Below the pieces are notes generated by a model. The model had not been told where the DNA came from, searched no databases, and saw only the letters and a list, made by a program, of their open reading frames with translations. DNA of 64,000 bases from Streptomyces sp. Je 1-79 (lineage in GTDB: Bacteria > Actinomycetota > Actinomycetes > Streptomycetales > Streptomycetaceae), in NCBI RefSeq assembly GCF_025195125.1, contig NZ_JAMGSL010000003.1, positions 380,362 to 444,361 on the forward strand, given 5' to 3'. The translations under genes were made by a program, and so were the position numbers. Positions 18,407 through 28,964 of the stretch are shown here, piece after piece. The stretch's first letter is position 1. Every line of letters begins with the position of its first letter.

Positions 18407-19521
18407 GCGGCCGAACGTACCGCAGGCCGGCGCCGCCGGAGGCGGACCGCCACGACCGCCCCGCCCACCGCGAGCAGCACGCCGGAGACCGTCAGGAGCC
18501 AGACCGGGATCCCGTCGCCGACGGTGAGGAGCCGATCGGTGTGGATCACCTCCCGGTACGGAGTGTCGGCGACCGTCCGCAGCACGTGGTCCCCGTCGAT
18601 CCGCGAGGGCACGGGGAACTCCTGTTCCAGGGCGGTCAGATAGACCTGCCGCCCGCCGGTGAGCGAGGCGAGCGCCTCGCCCTCCGTCCCCTCGATCTCG
18701 CCCGCGAACCGCACCTCGGGCCGCGCGCCGCCGATGTCGTCGCGCGGCTCCATGCGGTGGTCGGCGAGGACGTACAGGCCGAGGGACTGCGGGGTCCGCG
18801 CCAGCCGGGAGAGCCGCATCGGGTAGACGAGCCGGTCGCTGGCGAAACTGATCCGGAGCGGGGTGAGTTCGCCGCCCAGCACCTGGACGGCTGTGCTCGT
18901 ACCCGTGCCCGCGTCCGTGGTGTCGGGGGCGAGCCGGACCGCTACGTACTCCCACTTCTGCTCGACGTACGGCGTCAGTTCGGCCGCCAGCCGGTCCGAG
19001 AGCTCGAAGCCGTTCGTCTTCAGCCAGTCGCTCAGCGCGTCGGGGTCGCCGGCGGTCAGCCGCGCCACGTCGAAGGGGCCGAGCCGCTCGCGTCCGACGA
19101 CGCCGACGTCCGGGGCGCCCTTTCCGGGAGCGGCGCCCGCGGCGCCGTCCGAGGTGCCCATGTCGAAGGGCCAGTTGCCGCCGCGTGGCCAGAAGTGGTG
19201 CCGGGTCCGGTACTCGGGCCGAGTGAGGTCGTCCAGTGCGTCGAAGAGCTCCGCGTCGCCGAGCGTCACGTCCGCCCGGCCGGGAACGGGCATGATCCAG
19301 GCTGCCCGCTCGGCGTCCCCGCGCACCGTGAAACGCATGACGATCTGTTCCGTACGGCCGTCCCAGCGCAGGGCCGAGGTCTCCCGATCGACGCCGATCC
19401 GGTGGTTCCGGTCCGGGATCATCGCGCCGCATCCGCACGCGTACGCCGGTGCGATCAGCGAGCCGAGCTGGAGCGCGAGCAGCGCGACGATCATGGCCAG
19501 AATTCTGTGTGTCCCCCGCAT
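18403..19521 (-). CDS. DUF2330 membrane-anchored extracytoplasmic protein
   Basis: 372 aa. A signal peptide is followed by YACGCGAMIPDR, the Cys-rich N-terminal signature of DUF2330. An extended beta-rich exterior domain follows, with a C-terminal transmembrane helix (WLLTVSGVLLAVGGAVVAV) and an Arg-rich cytoplasmic tail. This gives a type-I topology on the cell surface. Function of the family is unknown. It is the first gene of a pair with the O-methyltransferase. Confidence 0.85.
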   Translation of the reverse strand: MRGTHRILAMIVALLALQLGSLIAPAYACGCGAMIPDRNHRIGVDRETSALRWDGRTEQIVMRFTVRGDAERAAWIMPVPGRADVTLGDAELFDALDDLTRPEYRTRHHFWPRGGNWPFDMGTSDGAAGAAPGKGAPDVGVVGRERLGPFDVARLTAGDPDALSDWLKTNGFELSDRLAAELTPYVEQKWEYVAVRLAPDTTDAGTGTSTAVQVLGGELTPLRISFASDRLVYPMRLSRLARTPQSLGLYVLADHRMEPRDDIGGARPEVRFAGEIEGTEGEALASLTGGRQVYLTALEQEFPVPSRIDGDHVLRTVADTPYREVIHTDRLLTVGDGIPVWLLTVSGVLLAVGGAVVAVRLRRRRPAVRSAA

Positions 19522-19704
19522 GTGCGCTCAGACGCGGCGCGCGAGGCTCCGGTTCCGGGCCCGACAAGGGTCCGCCAACCGCCCCTCAAGGCCCCCACAA
19601 GGGCGCGCCAAGCCCCCGGCAAGGGCACAACGGAGGCGCGACGAGCGGGCGGCGGGAGGCGGGGGCCCGGGGCGTAGGGGGAAGGGCCCCCGCCTGCCGG
19701 TCTG

Positions 19705-20952
19705 TCAGGAGCCGACCCGGACCTGCAGCTCCTTGATCCCGTTCAGCCACGCCGCGCGCAGCCGTCGCGGTTCGCCCGCGAGCGTCAGATCGGGCAGCAC
19801 GTCCGCGACCGCGTTGAAGATCAGCTCGATCTCGTTGATGGCGAGCGACTTCCCGAGGCAGAAGTGCGGGCCTCCGCCGCCGAAGCCGAGATGCGGGTTC
19901 GGGTCCCGCGTGATGTCGAAGGCCTCGGGGTTCTCGAAGACCTCGGGGTCGTTGTTGGCGGAGGAGTAGAAGAGTCCGACCCGGTCTCCCTTACGGATCT
20001 TCTGGCCGCCGATCTCGGTGTCCTGGGTGGCGGTCCGCTGGAAGGAGACCACCGGGGTCGCCCAGCGCACGATCTCCTCGGCGGCGGTCGCCGGCCGCTC
20101 CCGCTTGAACAGCTCCCACTGGTCGGGGTGGGTGAGGAAGGCGTGCATGCCGTGGCTGATGGCGTTACGGGTGGTCTCGTTGCCGGCCACCGCGAGCAGC
20201 AGCACGAAGAAGCCGAACTCGTCGGAGGAGAGGTTGCCCTGGCCCTCGGCGGCGACGAGCTGGGTCACGATGTCCTTGGCGGGACACTCCTTGCGCTCGG
20301 CGGCCAGGTTCATCGAGTAGCCGATGAGCTCCATGGCGGCCTCGGCGCCGATCTCCTCGGTGATGGCGTACTCGGGGTCGTCGTACGCGACCATCTTGTT
20401 GGACCAGTCGAAGATCCGGGCGCGGTCCGCCTGCGGTACGCCGATGAGTTCGGCGATCGCCTGGAGCGGCAGTTCGACGGCGACCTGGGTCACGAAGTCG
20501 AAGGAGCCCTCGTCGCCGGCGTTCCGCTTCGCCTCCTCGACGATCGCCCGGGCGCGCTCGCGCAGGGCGTTCTCCAGGGTCCGGATGGCACGGGGTGTGA
20601 AGCCGCGCTGGACGATCTGGCGGACGCGGGTGTGCTCGGGCGGGTCCATGTTGAGCATGATCAGCTTCTGGACCTCGATCTGGTCCCTGGTGATGTGCTC
20701 GTTGAAGCGGATGACGGCCGTGTTCTCGGTGGAGGAGAACAGCTCGGGGTGGGTGGAGACGTACTTGACGTCGGCGTGCCGGGTGACGGCCCAGTAGCCC
20801 TCGTCGTCGAAGCCCGTGATCCCGCGCGGCTGGGGGCACCACCAGACGGGTGCCGTCTGCCGCAGCGAGGCGAACTCCGGGAAGGGGATACGGCTCTGGA
20901 GCAGGTCGGGGTCGGTGGCGTCGAACCCTTCGGGGAGGTGAGGGCAGGGCAT
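19705..20952 (-). CDS. Cytochrome P450 of the CYP125 type (sterol C26/27 hydroxylase-like)
   Basis: 415 aa. The I-helix reads LLLAVAGNETTRN, the K-helix EEIVRWATPV, and the heme loop FGGGGPHFCLG with Cys about 365. Resemblance to mycobacterial CYP125 is close along the length: AELIGYSMNLAAE, FVTQVAVELPLQAIAELIGV, the C-terminal WLNGIKELQV. CYP125 oxidises the terminal methyl of the cholesterol side chain. The ATG before PCPHLPEGF was chosen; an upstream in-frame GTG would add nine residues. Divergent from a FadA5-like thiolase across operators; a 3Fe-4S ferredoxin is encoded at 31.9 kb. The steroid substrate is inferred. Confidence 0.92.
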   Translation of the reverse strand: MPCPHLPEGFDATDPDLLQSRIPFPEFASLRQTAPVWWCPQPRGITGFDDEGYWAVTRHADVKYVSTHPELFSSTENTAVIRFNEHITRDQIEVQKLIMLNMDPPEHTRVRQIVQRGFTPRAIRTLENALRERARAIVEEAKRNAGDEGSFDFVTQVAVELPLQAIAELIGVPQADRARIFDWSNKMVAYDDPEYAITEEIGAEAAMELIGYSMNLAAERKECPAKDIVTQLVAAEGQGNLSSDEFGFFVLLLAVAGNETTRNAISHGMHAFLTHPDQWELFKRERPATAAEEIVRWATPVVSFQRTATQDTEIGGQKIRKGDRVGLFYSSANNDPEVFENPEAFDITRDPNPHLGFGGGGPHFCLGKSLAINEIELIFNAVADVLPDLTLAGEPRRLRAAWLNGIKELQVRVGS

Positions 20953-21009
20953 CGGCAACACACTCCATGTCTGAGACACGCGTGCCTGACGGCATGTCCG
21001 ACGGCATGT

Positions 21010-22475
<1,466 letters not shown>

Positions 22476-22503
22476 GGCCCCCGCCGTCGTGCGGAAACGG
22501 CGC

Positions 22504-22535
22504 AGGCCCCGCCCCTCCGTGAGGAGGGCGGGGCC
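22504..22535. terminator. Bidirectional hairpin between thiolase and cell-wall hydrolase
   Basis: AGGCCCCGCCcCTCC pairs with GGAGGGCGGGGCCT around a GTGA loop, with one bulged C, between two convergent genes. Confidence 0.8.
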
Positions 22536-22565
22536 TTGCGGGAGCGCGGTTGCCGGCGGTGACTC

Positions 22566-22967
22566 TCAGTACCAGCCGTTGGCCTGCCAGAACGCCCAGG
22601 CGGCGTTCGGGGAGCCGTAGCGCTCGTTCATGTAGTTGAGGCCCCACTTGATCTGGGTGGCCGGGTTGGTCTTCCAGTCCGAGCCGGCCGAGGACATCTT
22701 CGAGGCCGGGAGGGCCTGGACGAGACCGTAAGCGCCACTGGACGAGTTGGTGGCGGAGGGGTTCCAGCCGGACTCGTGGTTCACGATCTTGCTGAACGAC
22801 TGGTACTGCGAAGCCGGAACGATCTGCTTGGCGATCTCCTGCGGAGTCGCGGCCGAAGCCGTGGACGTCGTGCCGAGCACCGCACCCGAGGCGCCCAGCA
22901 GCACGGCTGCGGAGGCGGCGAAGGTCTTCTTGCGGGAGGAGACACGAGTGGAGAGCGAGCGGAACAC
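22566..22967 (-). CDS. Secreted SLT-type transglycosylase (short form)
   Basis: 133 aa from the GTG behind an AGGTCG site. The signal peptide runs to TASAA. The mature domain begins TPQEIAKQIVPASQYQSF, and KIVNHESGWNPSATN holds the catalytic-type Glu; AYGLVQALPASKM and WGLNYMNERYGSPNAAW complete the small lysozyme-like fold. Enzymes of this type cleave peptidoglycan glycan strands during growth or germination. The mRNA appears to have a long 5' leader. Confidence 0.9.
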   Translation of the reverse strand: MFRSLSTRVSSRKKTFAASAAVLLGASGAVLGTTSTASAATPQEIAKQIVPASQYQSFSKIVNHESGWNPSATNSSSGAYGLVQALPASKMSSAGSDWKTNPATQIKWGLNYMNERYGSPNAAWAFWQANGWY

Positions 22968-23272
22968 GAAGCGACCTAACGTCGGGGGCAAGGGCGCGCC
23001 GGGCGATTTCGGCAAGCCGGAACCAGAGCCCGGGGAACCCGGATCCTGTGGGAGTCGGCCTGTCCGAGGAGCTGCGCTGGAGCGCTGCTGCCTGGCGACG
23101 TCCACCAGACAACCAGGGCCTCCGAGCCCTGGCAACGCCCCCCGGTACGAAGCGGAGTCGGACCCGCGCCGAAGGCCCCCGGGTAGGGGATGGGGTGTTT
23201 TCGCAGGTCGAGGCGGGCTATGTGGGGATTTGGGAGGGTCTGCCCCTCCTCCTATTCCACGTCGTACGTGAC
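22968..23272 (-). other. Gene-less interval; probable structured 5' leader of the transglycosylase
   Basis: No coding frame is convincing in these 305 bp. A strong dyad CCAGGGC-6-GCCCTGG lies at 23112-23131 and other GC stems are present. Streptomyces cell-wall hydrolase genes often carry a ydaO c-di-AMP riboswitch in such leaders. I could not confirm the ydaO conserved blocks here, so this remains only a possibility. Confidence 0.35.
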
Positions 23273-24115
23273 CTAGGTCCTGTGGGGCGCCTCACCCCGG
23301 AGGGGCGTCTCCGGGCCCTCGAATGTGACCTGGGCCTCGAAGTTCGCGCGTCGCGTGGCCCTCCGCAGGGCCTTCAGGAGGGTGCCGCCGACGGTCAGGG
23401 TGAGGACGACGGTGAGGGCCGCCCGGCCGAGGTCCCAGCCGAGGGAGGTGGCGAGGACATACGCGAGGAAGCGGACCAGGTTCTCCTGCGCGGGCTCACC
23501 GGGCTGGAACGAGATCCCCGTACCGAGGCCTCCCACCGTGACCCAGCCGTAGAGATTGGTGACGGTGCCGTACGCGAACGCGGCCACGAAGCCGTACGCC
23601 GAGAGCATCAGCAGCTCGCCCCGGCCCCGGATCCTCTCCGGCCCCGGCAGCAGCCCCGCGCCCATCGTGAACCAGCCCATCGCCAGCATCTGCACCGGCA
23701 TCCACGGCCCGACACCGCCCGTGAGCAGGGCGGACGCGAACATCGTGACCGCGCCGAGTACGAAACCGAACCCCGGCCCGAGGACCCGGCCGCTCAGCAC
23801 CATCAGGAAGAACATCGGCTCCAGGCCCGCCGTCCCCGCCCCGAGCGGCCGCAGCGCCGCTCCCACGGCGGCGAGCACACCCAGCATCGCGACCGCCTTG
23901 GCGTCCATCCCGCAGTCGGCGATCGTCGCGACCACGACCGCGATCAGCAGCGGCAGCAGGGCGGCGAAGAACCAGGGGGCGTCGGCGGCATGGTCGGTGA
24001 CGGCCGAGGCGCTGTCCGCGAAGAGCGGCCAGCCGACGCCCAGCAGCCCGACGACGGAGACGAGGAGGAGCGCCGCGATCGAGCGGGGCCCGAGCCGTAC
24101 GGGTCCCCTTTTCAC
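23273..24115 (-). CDS. ECF transporter substrate-binding (S) component, probably corrinoid or cobalt-related
   Basis: 280 aa with six to seven transmembrane helices (SIAALLLVSVVGLLGVGWPL, APWFFAALLPLLIAVVVA, MFFLMVLSGRVLGPGFGFVLG, and others). The GPWMPVQMLAMGWFTMGAGL region resembles bacterial ECF S components. Last gene of a riboswitch-controlled operon; its GTG is in a GTGA overlap with the ATPase gene. The cobalamin riboswitch at the operon head, not the protein sequence, points to a B12-related substrate. Confidence 0.85.
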   Translation of the reverse strand: MKRGPVRLGPRSIAALLLVSVVGLLGVGWPLFADSASAVTDHAADAPWFFAALLPLLIAVVVATIADCGMDAKAVAMLGVLAAVGAALRPLGAGTAGLEPMFFLMVLSGRVLGPGFGFVLGAVTMFASALLTGGVGPWMPVQMLAMGWFTMGAGLLPGPERIRGRGELLMLSAYGFVAAFAYGTVTNLYGWVTVGGLGTGISFQPGEPAQENLVRFLAYVLATSLGWDLGRAALTVVLTLTVGGTLLKALRRATRRANFEAQVTFEGPETPLRGEAPHRT

Positions 24116-25878
24116 CACGCCTCCCTGATCTGCTCGACCGTGAGCCAGGGCTGCGGGGCGAGGATCTTCGCGACCTGCGGGGAGAAGGCGGGGGAGGAGA
24201 CGACGACCTCGGCCGTCGGGCCGTCCGCGACGACCTCGCCGCCCGCCAGGATCACCACCCGGTGCGCCAGCTCGGCGGCCAGCTCCACGTCGTGCGTGGC
24301 GAGGACGATGGCGTGACCGGCGGCGGCGAGCCCGCGCAGATGGGCCACGAGGCGGGCCTTGGCCGCGTAGTCGAGACCTCGGGTCGGCTCGTCGAGGAGC
24401 AGGAGCGGGGGGCGGCCGGTCAGCACGACCGCGAGCGCGAGCGCGAGGCGCTGGCCCTCGGACAGGTCCCGCGGATGGGTGCCGTCCGCCACGCCAGGCA
24501 GCAGCTCGGACACCAGCGCCCGGCAGGTCCCGGGGGCCGCGCCCGCGTCGCTGTCGGCGGCGGAGCACTCGGCGCCGACCGTGTCCGCGTACAGCAGGTC
24601 ACGGGGCTCCTGCGGTACGAGACCGACGTGCCGGATCATGTCGCGGGGCTCGGTGCGGTGCGGCGAGCGGCCGGCGACGAGGGCGGTGCCGGAGGTGGGC
24701 GCGACGATGCCGACGAGGGCGCTGAGCAGGGTGGACTTGCCGGCCCCGTTACGTCCCATGAGCGCGACGGTCTCGCCCGCCCGGACCTGGAGGTCCACCC
24801 GCCGCAGCGCCTCGACGCGGTCGCGCCGGACGCCGAGACCGCGGACGTCGACCAGGTGCTCGAACGCCGGCGGGGGCCCGTCCGAGCGGGGTCGGCGCCG
24901 GAACAGGGACCCGCCCGCACCCCGGCCCTGCCGGGGGCCCGCGGGCGGTTCATCGGCGGGGGCGGCCGCCGCCGCGGGGGCTTCGAGGGCCCCGGGGGTG
25001 CCGGGGGTGCCGGCGGCTCCGGAGTCCTCCGCCGCGGCTCCCGGCTCACGAGGGACGAGGACCGGGGCCCGGCCCTCCAGGCGCGCCTTCACGTCCCCCG
25101 CCCGTCGTCGCGCGTCCCGCACGGTCAGGGGGAGCGGGTCCCAGCCCGCGAGGCGGCCCAGGGCCACCACCGGCGGGTGGACCGGGGAGACCGCCATGAT
25201 CTCGGCGGGCGGGCCCATGACCCCCTCCGGAAGCAGCAGGACCTGGTCCGCGTACTGCACCACCCGCTCCAGGCGGTGCTCCGCCATGAGGACCGTCGTG
25301 CCGAGGTCGTGGACCAGGCGCTGCAACACCGCCAGGACGTCCTCCGCCGCCGCCGGGTCCAGCGCGGACGTCGGCTCGTCCAGGACGAGGACGTCGGGAT
25401 GCGGGGTCAGCACCGAACCGATCGCCACCCGCTGCTGCTGGCCGCCCGAGAGCGTCGCGATCGGGCGGTCGCGGAGCTCGGCGAGCCCCAGCAGATCCAG
25501 GGTCTCCTCGACCCGCCGCCGCATCACCGCGGGCGCGAGACCCAGGGACTCCATCCCGTACGCCAGCTCGTCCTCGACCGTGTCCGTGACGAAGTGCGCG
25601 AGCGGGTCCTGGCCGACCGTGCCGACCACGTCCGCCAGCTCCCGCGGCATGTGCGTCCGGGTGTCCCGGCCCGCCACGGTCACCCGGCCCTTCAGAGTGC
25701 CGCCCGTGAAGTGCGGGACGAGCCCCGACACCGCGCCCAGCAGCGTCGACTTGCCCACGCCCGACGGGCCCACCAGCAGGACCAGTTCGCCCTCGGGGAC
25801 CGTCAGGTTCACGTCCCGCAGCGTGGGTGTACCGGCGCTGTCGCCGTACGTCACCGAGACGTTCTCGAACCGGATCAC
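24112..25878 (-). CDS. ECF transporter ATPase, two fused nucleotide-binding domains
   Basis: 588 aa. NBD1 has Walker A GPSGVGKST, signature LSGGQQQR and Walker B VLVLDEPTSALD; NBD2 has GRNGAGKST, LSEGQRLAL and LLLLDEPTRGLD. A Pro/Ala/Gly-rich linker of about 80 residues joins them. This is the EcfA-EcfA' pair in one chain, and it would power uptake with EcfT and the S component. AAGGAG lies five bases before the GTG, which also overlaps the EcfT stop. Confidence 0.93.
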   Translation of the reverse strand: MIRFENVSVTYGDSAGTPTLRDVNLTVPEGELVLLVGPSGVGKSTLLGAVSGLVPHFTGGTLKGRVTVAGRDTRTHMPRELADVVGTVGQDPLAHFVTDTVEDELAYGMESLGLAPAVMRRRVEETLDLLGLAELRDRPIATLSGGQQQRVAIGSVLTPHPDVLVLDEPTSALDPAAAEDVLAVLQRLVHDLGTTVLMAEHRLERVVQYADQVLLLPEGVMGPPAEIMAVSPVHPPVVALGRLAGWDPLPLTVRDARRRAGDVKARLEGRAPVLVPREPGAAAEDSGAAGTPGTPGALEAPAAAAAPADEPPAGPRQGRGAGGSLFRRRPRSDGPPPAFEHLVDVRGLGVRRDRVEALRRVDLQVRAGETVALMGRNGAGKSTLLSALVGIVAPTSGTALVAGRSPHRTEPRDMIRHVGLVPQEPRDLLYADTVGAECSAADSDAGAAPGTCRALVSELLPGVADGTHPRDLSEGQRLALALAVVLTGRPPLLLLDEPTRGLDYAAKARLVAHLRGLAAAGHAIVLATHDVELAAELAHRVVILAGGEVVADGPTAEVVVSSPAFSPQVAKILAPQPWLTVEQIREAW

Positions 25879-27026
25879 GAAGACTCCTTGGAGGCGGGCG
25901 CCGGGGCCACGGACGTGGAGGCGGGCGTCGGGGCGACGGACTGGGAGGCGGGCACAGGGGCCACGAACGCGGGCACCAGGCCCACCAGCAACGACAGCGC
26001 GGGCCACAGCGGAAGCTCCGGCGCGACGAGCGGGACGACCCCCGGGTGGAGCGCCTCGTACGCGTACACGTTCGCCCAGATCATCAGCGCCGCCACCGCC
26101 ACGCCCGAACCGGCGACCAGCCAGGACCGCACGCCCCACCGGTCCGGGCGGTACCTGGTCCGCACCGCCCGGAGGCCGCCGAGCCGGAGCCCGGCCATGG
26201 CCGCGACGAGACCGGCGACGACCAGCGGCAGCCCGTACCCCGCGCCCTCCGCCGCCAGCAGTCCGTACGATCCCGCGCACACCCCGAGCAGCCCGCCCAG
26301 CGTCAGGACGTTCGTCGTCCGCCGCACGGCCGGCGGCACCTGCGCCGTACGGCCGTAACCGCGCGCGTCCATCGACGCCGCCACCGCGATCGAGCGCTCC
26401 AGCGCGCCCTCCAGGACCGGCAGGGCGATCTGGAGCACCGCCCGCACCCCGCCCGTCGGCCGGCCTCGCAGCCGCCGGGCCGTCCGCAGCCGCACCACGT
26501 CGGCCACCATGTTCGGCGCGAAGGTCATCGCCACCACGACGGTGACGCCCACCTCGTACAGCGCGCCCGGCAGCGACTTGAGCAGCCGCGCCGGATTGGC
26601 GAGCGCGTTCGCCGCGCCCACGCAGATCAGCAGGGTCGCCAGCTTGGCCCCGTCGTACACCGCGAAGACCACCTGCTCCGCCGTCACCCGGCCGCCGATC
26701 CGCACGCCCTGGGCCCACTCCGGCATCGGCACCTCGGGCAGTGTGAACAGCTCGTACGTCCCCGGGATCGCCGATCCGAGCACGACCGAGAACACCACCC
26801 GCAGGGCCACCACGAACAGGCCCAGCTTCACGAACGCCCCGTAGGAGCGGGCCCAGGGGGCGTCCGTGCGGCGGGCCGCGACGACGTAGCCCGCGACCGC
26901 GACGATCATGCCGAGGAGCAGCACGTTGGTGGTACGGGAGGCGGCGACGGCCAGGCCGAGCGCCCAGAGCCACCAGGCGCCCGCGTGCAGGGCGTTGGAA
27001 CGGCTCGCCTCGGGGGCACGGATCAT
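25875..27026 (-). CDS. ECF transporter transmembrane (T) component
   Basis: 383 aa CbiQ/EcfT-like protein with several transmembrane helices and the coupling-helix region PVLEGALERSIAVAASMDARGYGR, in which ARG is the conserved ATPase-contact motif. The C-terminus is a repetitive tail of APxPASxSV units, absent from typical EcfT. ATGA overlap with the upstream surface-protein gene and GTGA overlap with the ATPase gene show tight co-translation. Confidence 0.9.
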   Translation of the reverse strand: MIRAPEASRSNALHAGAWWLWALGLAVAASRTTNVLLLGMIVAVAGYVVAARRTDAPWARSYGAFVKLGLFVVALRVVFSVVLGSAIPGTYELFTLPEVPMPEWAQGVRIGGRVTAEQVVFAVYDGAKLATLLICVGAANALANPARLLKSLPGALYEVGVTVVVAMTFAPNMVADVVRLRTARRLRGRPTGGVRAVLQIALPVLEGALERSIAVAASMDARGYGRTAQVPPAVRRTTNVLTLGGLLGVCAGSYGLLAAEGAGYGLPLVVAGLVAAMAGLRLGGLRAVRTRYRPDRWGVRSWLVAGSGVAVAALMIWANVYAYEALHPGVVPLVAPELPLWPALSLLVGLVPAFVAPVPASQSVAPTPASTSVAPAPASKESS

Positions 27027-27703
27027 GCGCGTCGGCGGGCCTTCCAGACCGCGGCGCCTCCGAGTACGAGCACGGCGGCTCCGCCGACGAGGATCCCGGC
27101 GGAGGGCCCGCCGCCACCGTCGTCCTGCGCCCGAGGGGTCCCCGAGGCGGTCGGGTTCCCGGTGGGCGTCCCCGTCGTGGACGGCGCGCTCGTCTCCGCC
27201 ACCTGCTCGCCGCAGCCCTTCGCCGGGTACCCGGCGATCCCGCACAGCATCGCCGCGCTGTCGTACCGCAGCGGCTTGGCCACCGCCGCCAGCGCCTCCG
27301 CGCCCGTCGCGTCCGTACGGACCTGCGCGCAGCCGGTCTCGACCCGCGGGGCCGGCGGCTTCTCACCCGGCGGGGCGTCCTCGGGCCCGCCGAAGTCGAC
27401 GACGACCGCCACCCGCTTGGTGCCCGCCTTCTCGTCCGTACCGCTACAGATCGTGGCGAAGTCGGGCGCGGCGGAGGGCCGGGAGGCGTCGCTCGTGTCC
27501 TCGCTGACCGCGAAGCGGAAGCCGATCGCGTCCCCGTCGGAGGGCCTGGCGGTCGCCGGACCCTGCGTCGCGTACGCCCACTTCCCGCCGGCGTCGCCCT
27601 CCCAGAACGACCAGTACCGGTAGCCGGCGGCCTGGGCGGGTGCGGCGACGGCGAGCGTCAGCGCGAGGGACGCGGCGGCGCCGAAGAACCGCGCGGTCCT
27701 CAC
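27023..27703 (-). CDS. Exported, membrane-anchored protein of the cobalamin-riboswitch operon (SCO2322-like)
   Basis: 226 aa. The signal peptide ends PAQAA. A globular domain follows (GYRYWSFWEGDAGGKWAYAT, with later Cys residues). Next come a Thr/Pro linker and a C-terminal transmembrane anchor (ILVGGAAVLVLGGAAVW) with an Arg-rich tail. I recall this kind of protein from Streptomyces operons of the same layout, under the label SCO2322 family. Position between the barrel protein and the transporter suggests it hands substrate to the ECF complex. The GTG overlaps the upstream stop. Confidence 0.82.
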   Translation of the reverse strand: MRTARFFGAAASLALTLAVAAPAQAAGYRYWSFWEGDAGGKWAYATQGPATARPSDGDAIGFRFAVSEDTSDASRPSAAPDFATICSGTDEKAGTKRVAVVVDFGGPEDAPPGEKPPAPRVETGCAQVRTDATGAEALAAVAKPLRYDSAAMLCGIAGYPAKGCGEQVAETSAPSTTGTPTGNPTASGTPRAQDDGGGGPSAGILVGGAAVLVLGGAAVWKARRRA

Positions 27704-28950
27704 TTCTTGCGCCCGCTGACCAGGAAGCCGATCCCGACGCCGACGACCATGCCGATGCCGATGATCCACCACACGTCGAACGAGCCGGAGTCGTCGTCGC
27801 CCGCCTTGGCCGCGGCGGACGGCGAGGCCTGCGGCGCGGGGCCGGTGGCGCCCAGCTCCTTGAGGAGGTCGGTGCCGCCGAAGGCGCGCGGGTCGACGTG
27901 CATCGCCTTCGCCGCGAGGACCAGCTGCGCCCAGGCGGCCGGTCCGTTCTCCTTCGCCCAGGAAGCGCCGTTCTTCTGGAGCCAGGCCAGCGCGCCGGAC
28001 GCCTCCTTCGTGGCACCGGTCGCGGCGAGCGCGACGACGGCGTCGGCCGTGTTGCCGTAGTCGGGCTGCTCGGCCGGGTCGGCGGCGCCGGGCATCGGCG
28101 GGGTGTTCAGGTGGCCGGTCTTCGCCAGCGCGGCGGCCAGGTAGGAGGCGCCGTTGAGCGCGGCCCGGTCCATCGTGGGCTTCGCCAGGTCCGTGCAGAC
28201 GGGGCTCTGCTGGGGTTCCACGCCCCGCGCGGTGACGCCCTTGCCGAGCCCGGCGAGGGTCGCCGCGGCGGTGGCGTCGGCGTTCGCGAGCAGCTTGCCG
28301 TCCTTGTCGGGCTGGTACGCGAAGGCGCCCGCGCCCTCCTTGGCCGAGCAGGGCAGGGCGAGAGCGAGCAGGGCGTCGTACGGGGTCCTGCCCTCCGCGG
28401 ACTTCACCTCGCCGGGCTTCTCGCCGAGCGCGGTGAGCGCGCTGATGACGATCGACGTGGAGTTGGCGTCGCTGGGGCTGCCGGGGTTGTAGCCCCAGCC
28501 GCCGTCCTTGTTCTGCACGCCCTTCAGCCAGCCCGCGCCGGCCGCGGCGGCCTTGGCCAGGGGCTCCGGGTCGGTGGACCCGCGCCCGACCCCGGTGAGC
28601 GCCTGGACGGCGACGGCGGTGGCGTTGGTGTCCAGCATGGTGGCCGGGTCGCAGGCCTTGGCGGGGTCCGGGCGGTACGACGTGAAGGCGCCGCTGTCGC
28701 ACTGCTGCTTCCGCAGCCAGGTCACGGCCTCGTCGGCGGGCTGCACCCCGCTGGTCGTCTGGGCGACGAAGGCGAGCGACTGGCGCCACACACCGTCGTA
28801 CGTCGGGTCCTTCGTGCCGTAGAGCCCGGCGGGGATCACGGGCGCGGGGGTCGCGGACGGGGAGGGCGCGGCGGACGCGACGGGGACGGCGCCGGTGCAG
28901 AGCACCGCTGCGGCTGCGAACGCGGCGGCGCCGCGGCGGACGGTGATCAT
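27700..28950 (-). CDS. Surface alpha/alpha-barrel protein (squalene-cyclase/intrinsic-factor-like), membrane anchored
   Basis: 416 aa. A signal peptide is followed by repeats of the prenyltransferase/squalene-oxidase type (WLRKQQCDSGAF, WLKGVQNKDGGWGYNPG, DYGNTADAVVALAATG, ALAWLQKNG). A short linker and a C-terminal helix (DVWWIIGIGMVVGVGIGF) with KK end it. Enzyme-type catalytic DxDD is not seen. Vertebrate intrinsic factor and transcobalamin use this fold to bind B12. With a cobalamin riboswitch upstream and an ECF importer downstream, a corrinoid-capturing surface receptor is a reasonable inference. The ATG at MITVRRG was chosen. Confidence 0.85.
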   Translation of the reverse strand: MITVRRGAAAFAAAAVLCTGAVPVASAAPSPSATPAPVIPAGLYGTKDPTYDGVWRQSLAFVAQTTSGVQPADEAVTWLRKQQCDSGAFTSYRPDPAKACDPATMLDTNATAVAVQALTGVGRGSTDPEPLAKAAAAGAGWLKGVQNKDGGWGYNPGSPSDANSTSIVISALTALGEKPGEVKSAEGRTPYDALLALALPCSAKEGAGAFAYQPDKDGKLLANADATAAATLAGLGKGVTARGVEPQQSPVCTDLAKPTMDRAALNGASYLAAALAKTGHLNTPPMPGAADPAEQPDYGNTADAVVALAATGATKEASGALAWLQKNGASWAKENGPAAWAQLVLAAKAMHVDPRAFGGTDLLKELGATGPAPQASPSAAAKAGDDDSGSFDVWWIIGIGMVVGVGIGFLVSGRKK

Positions 28951-28964
28951 GCGAGCTGTGGGCC

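Noticed and set aside
22968..23272. ydaO (c-di-AMP) riboswitch before the transglycosylase
   Set aside because: Plausible from gene type, but I could not find its conserved blocks in the right orientation, so I list only an unexplained leader.
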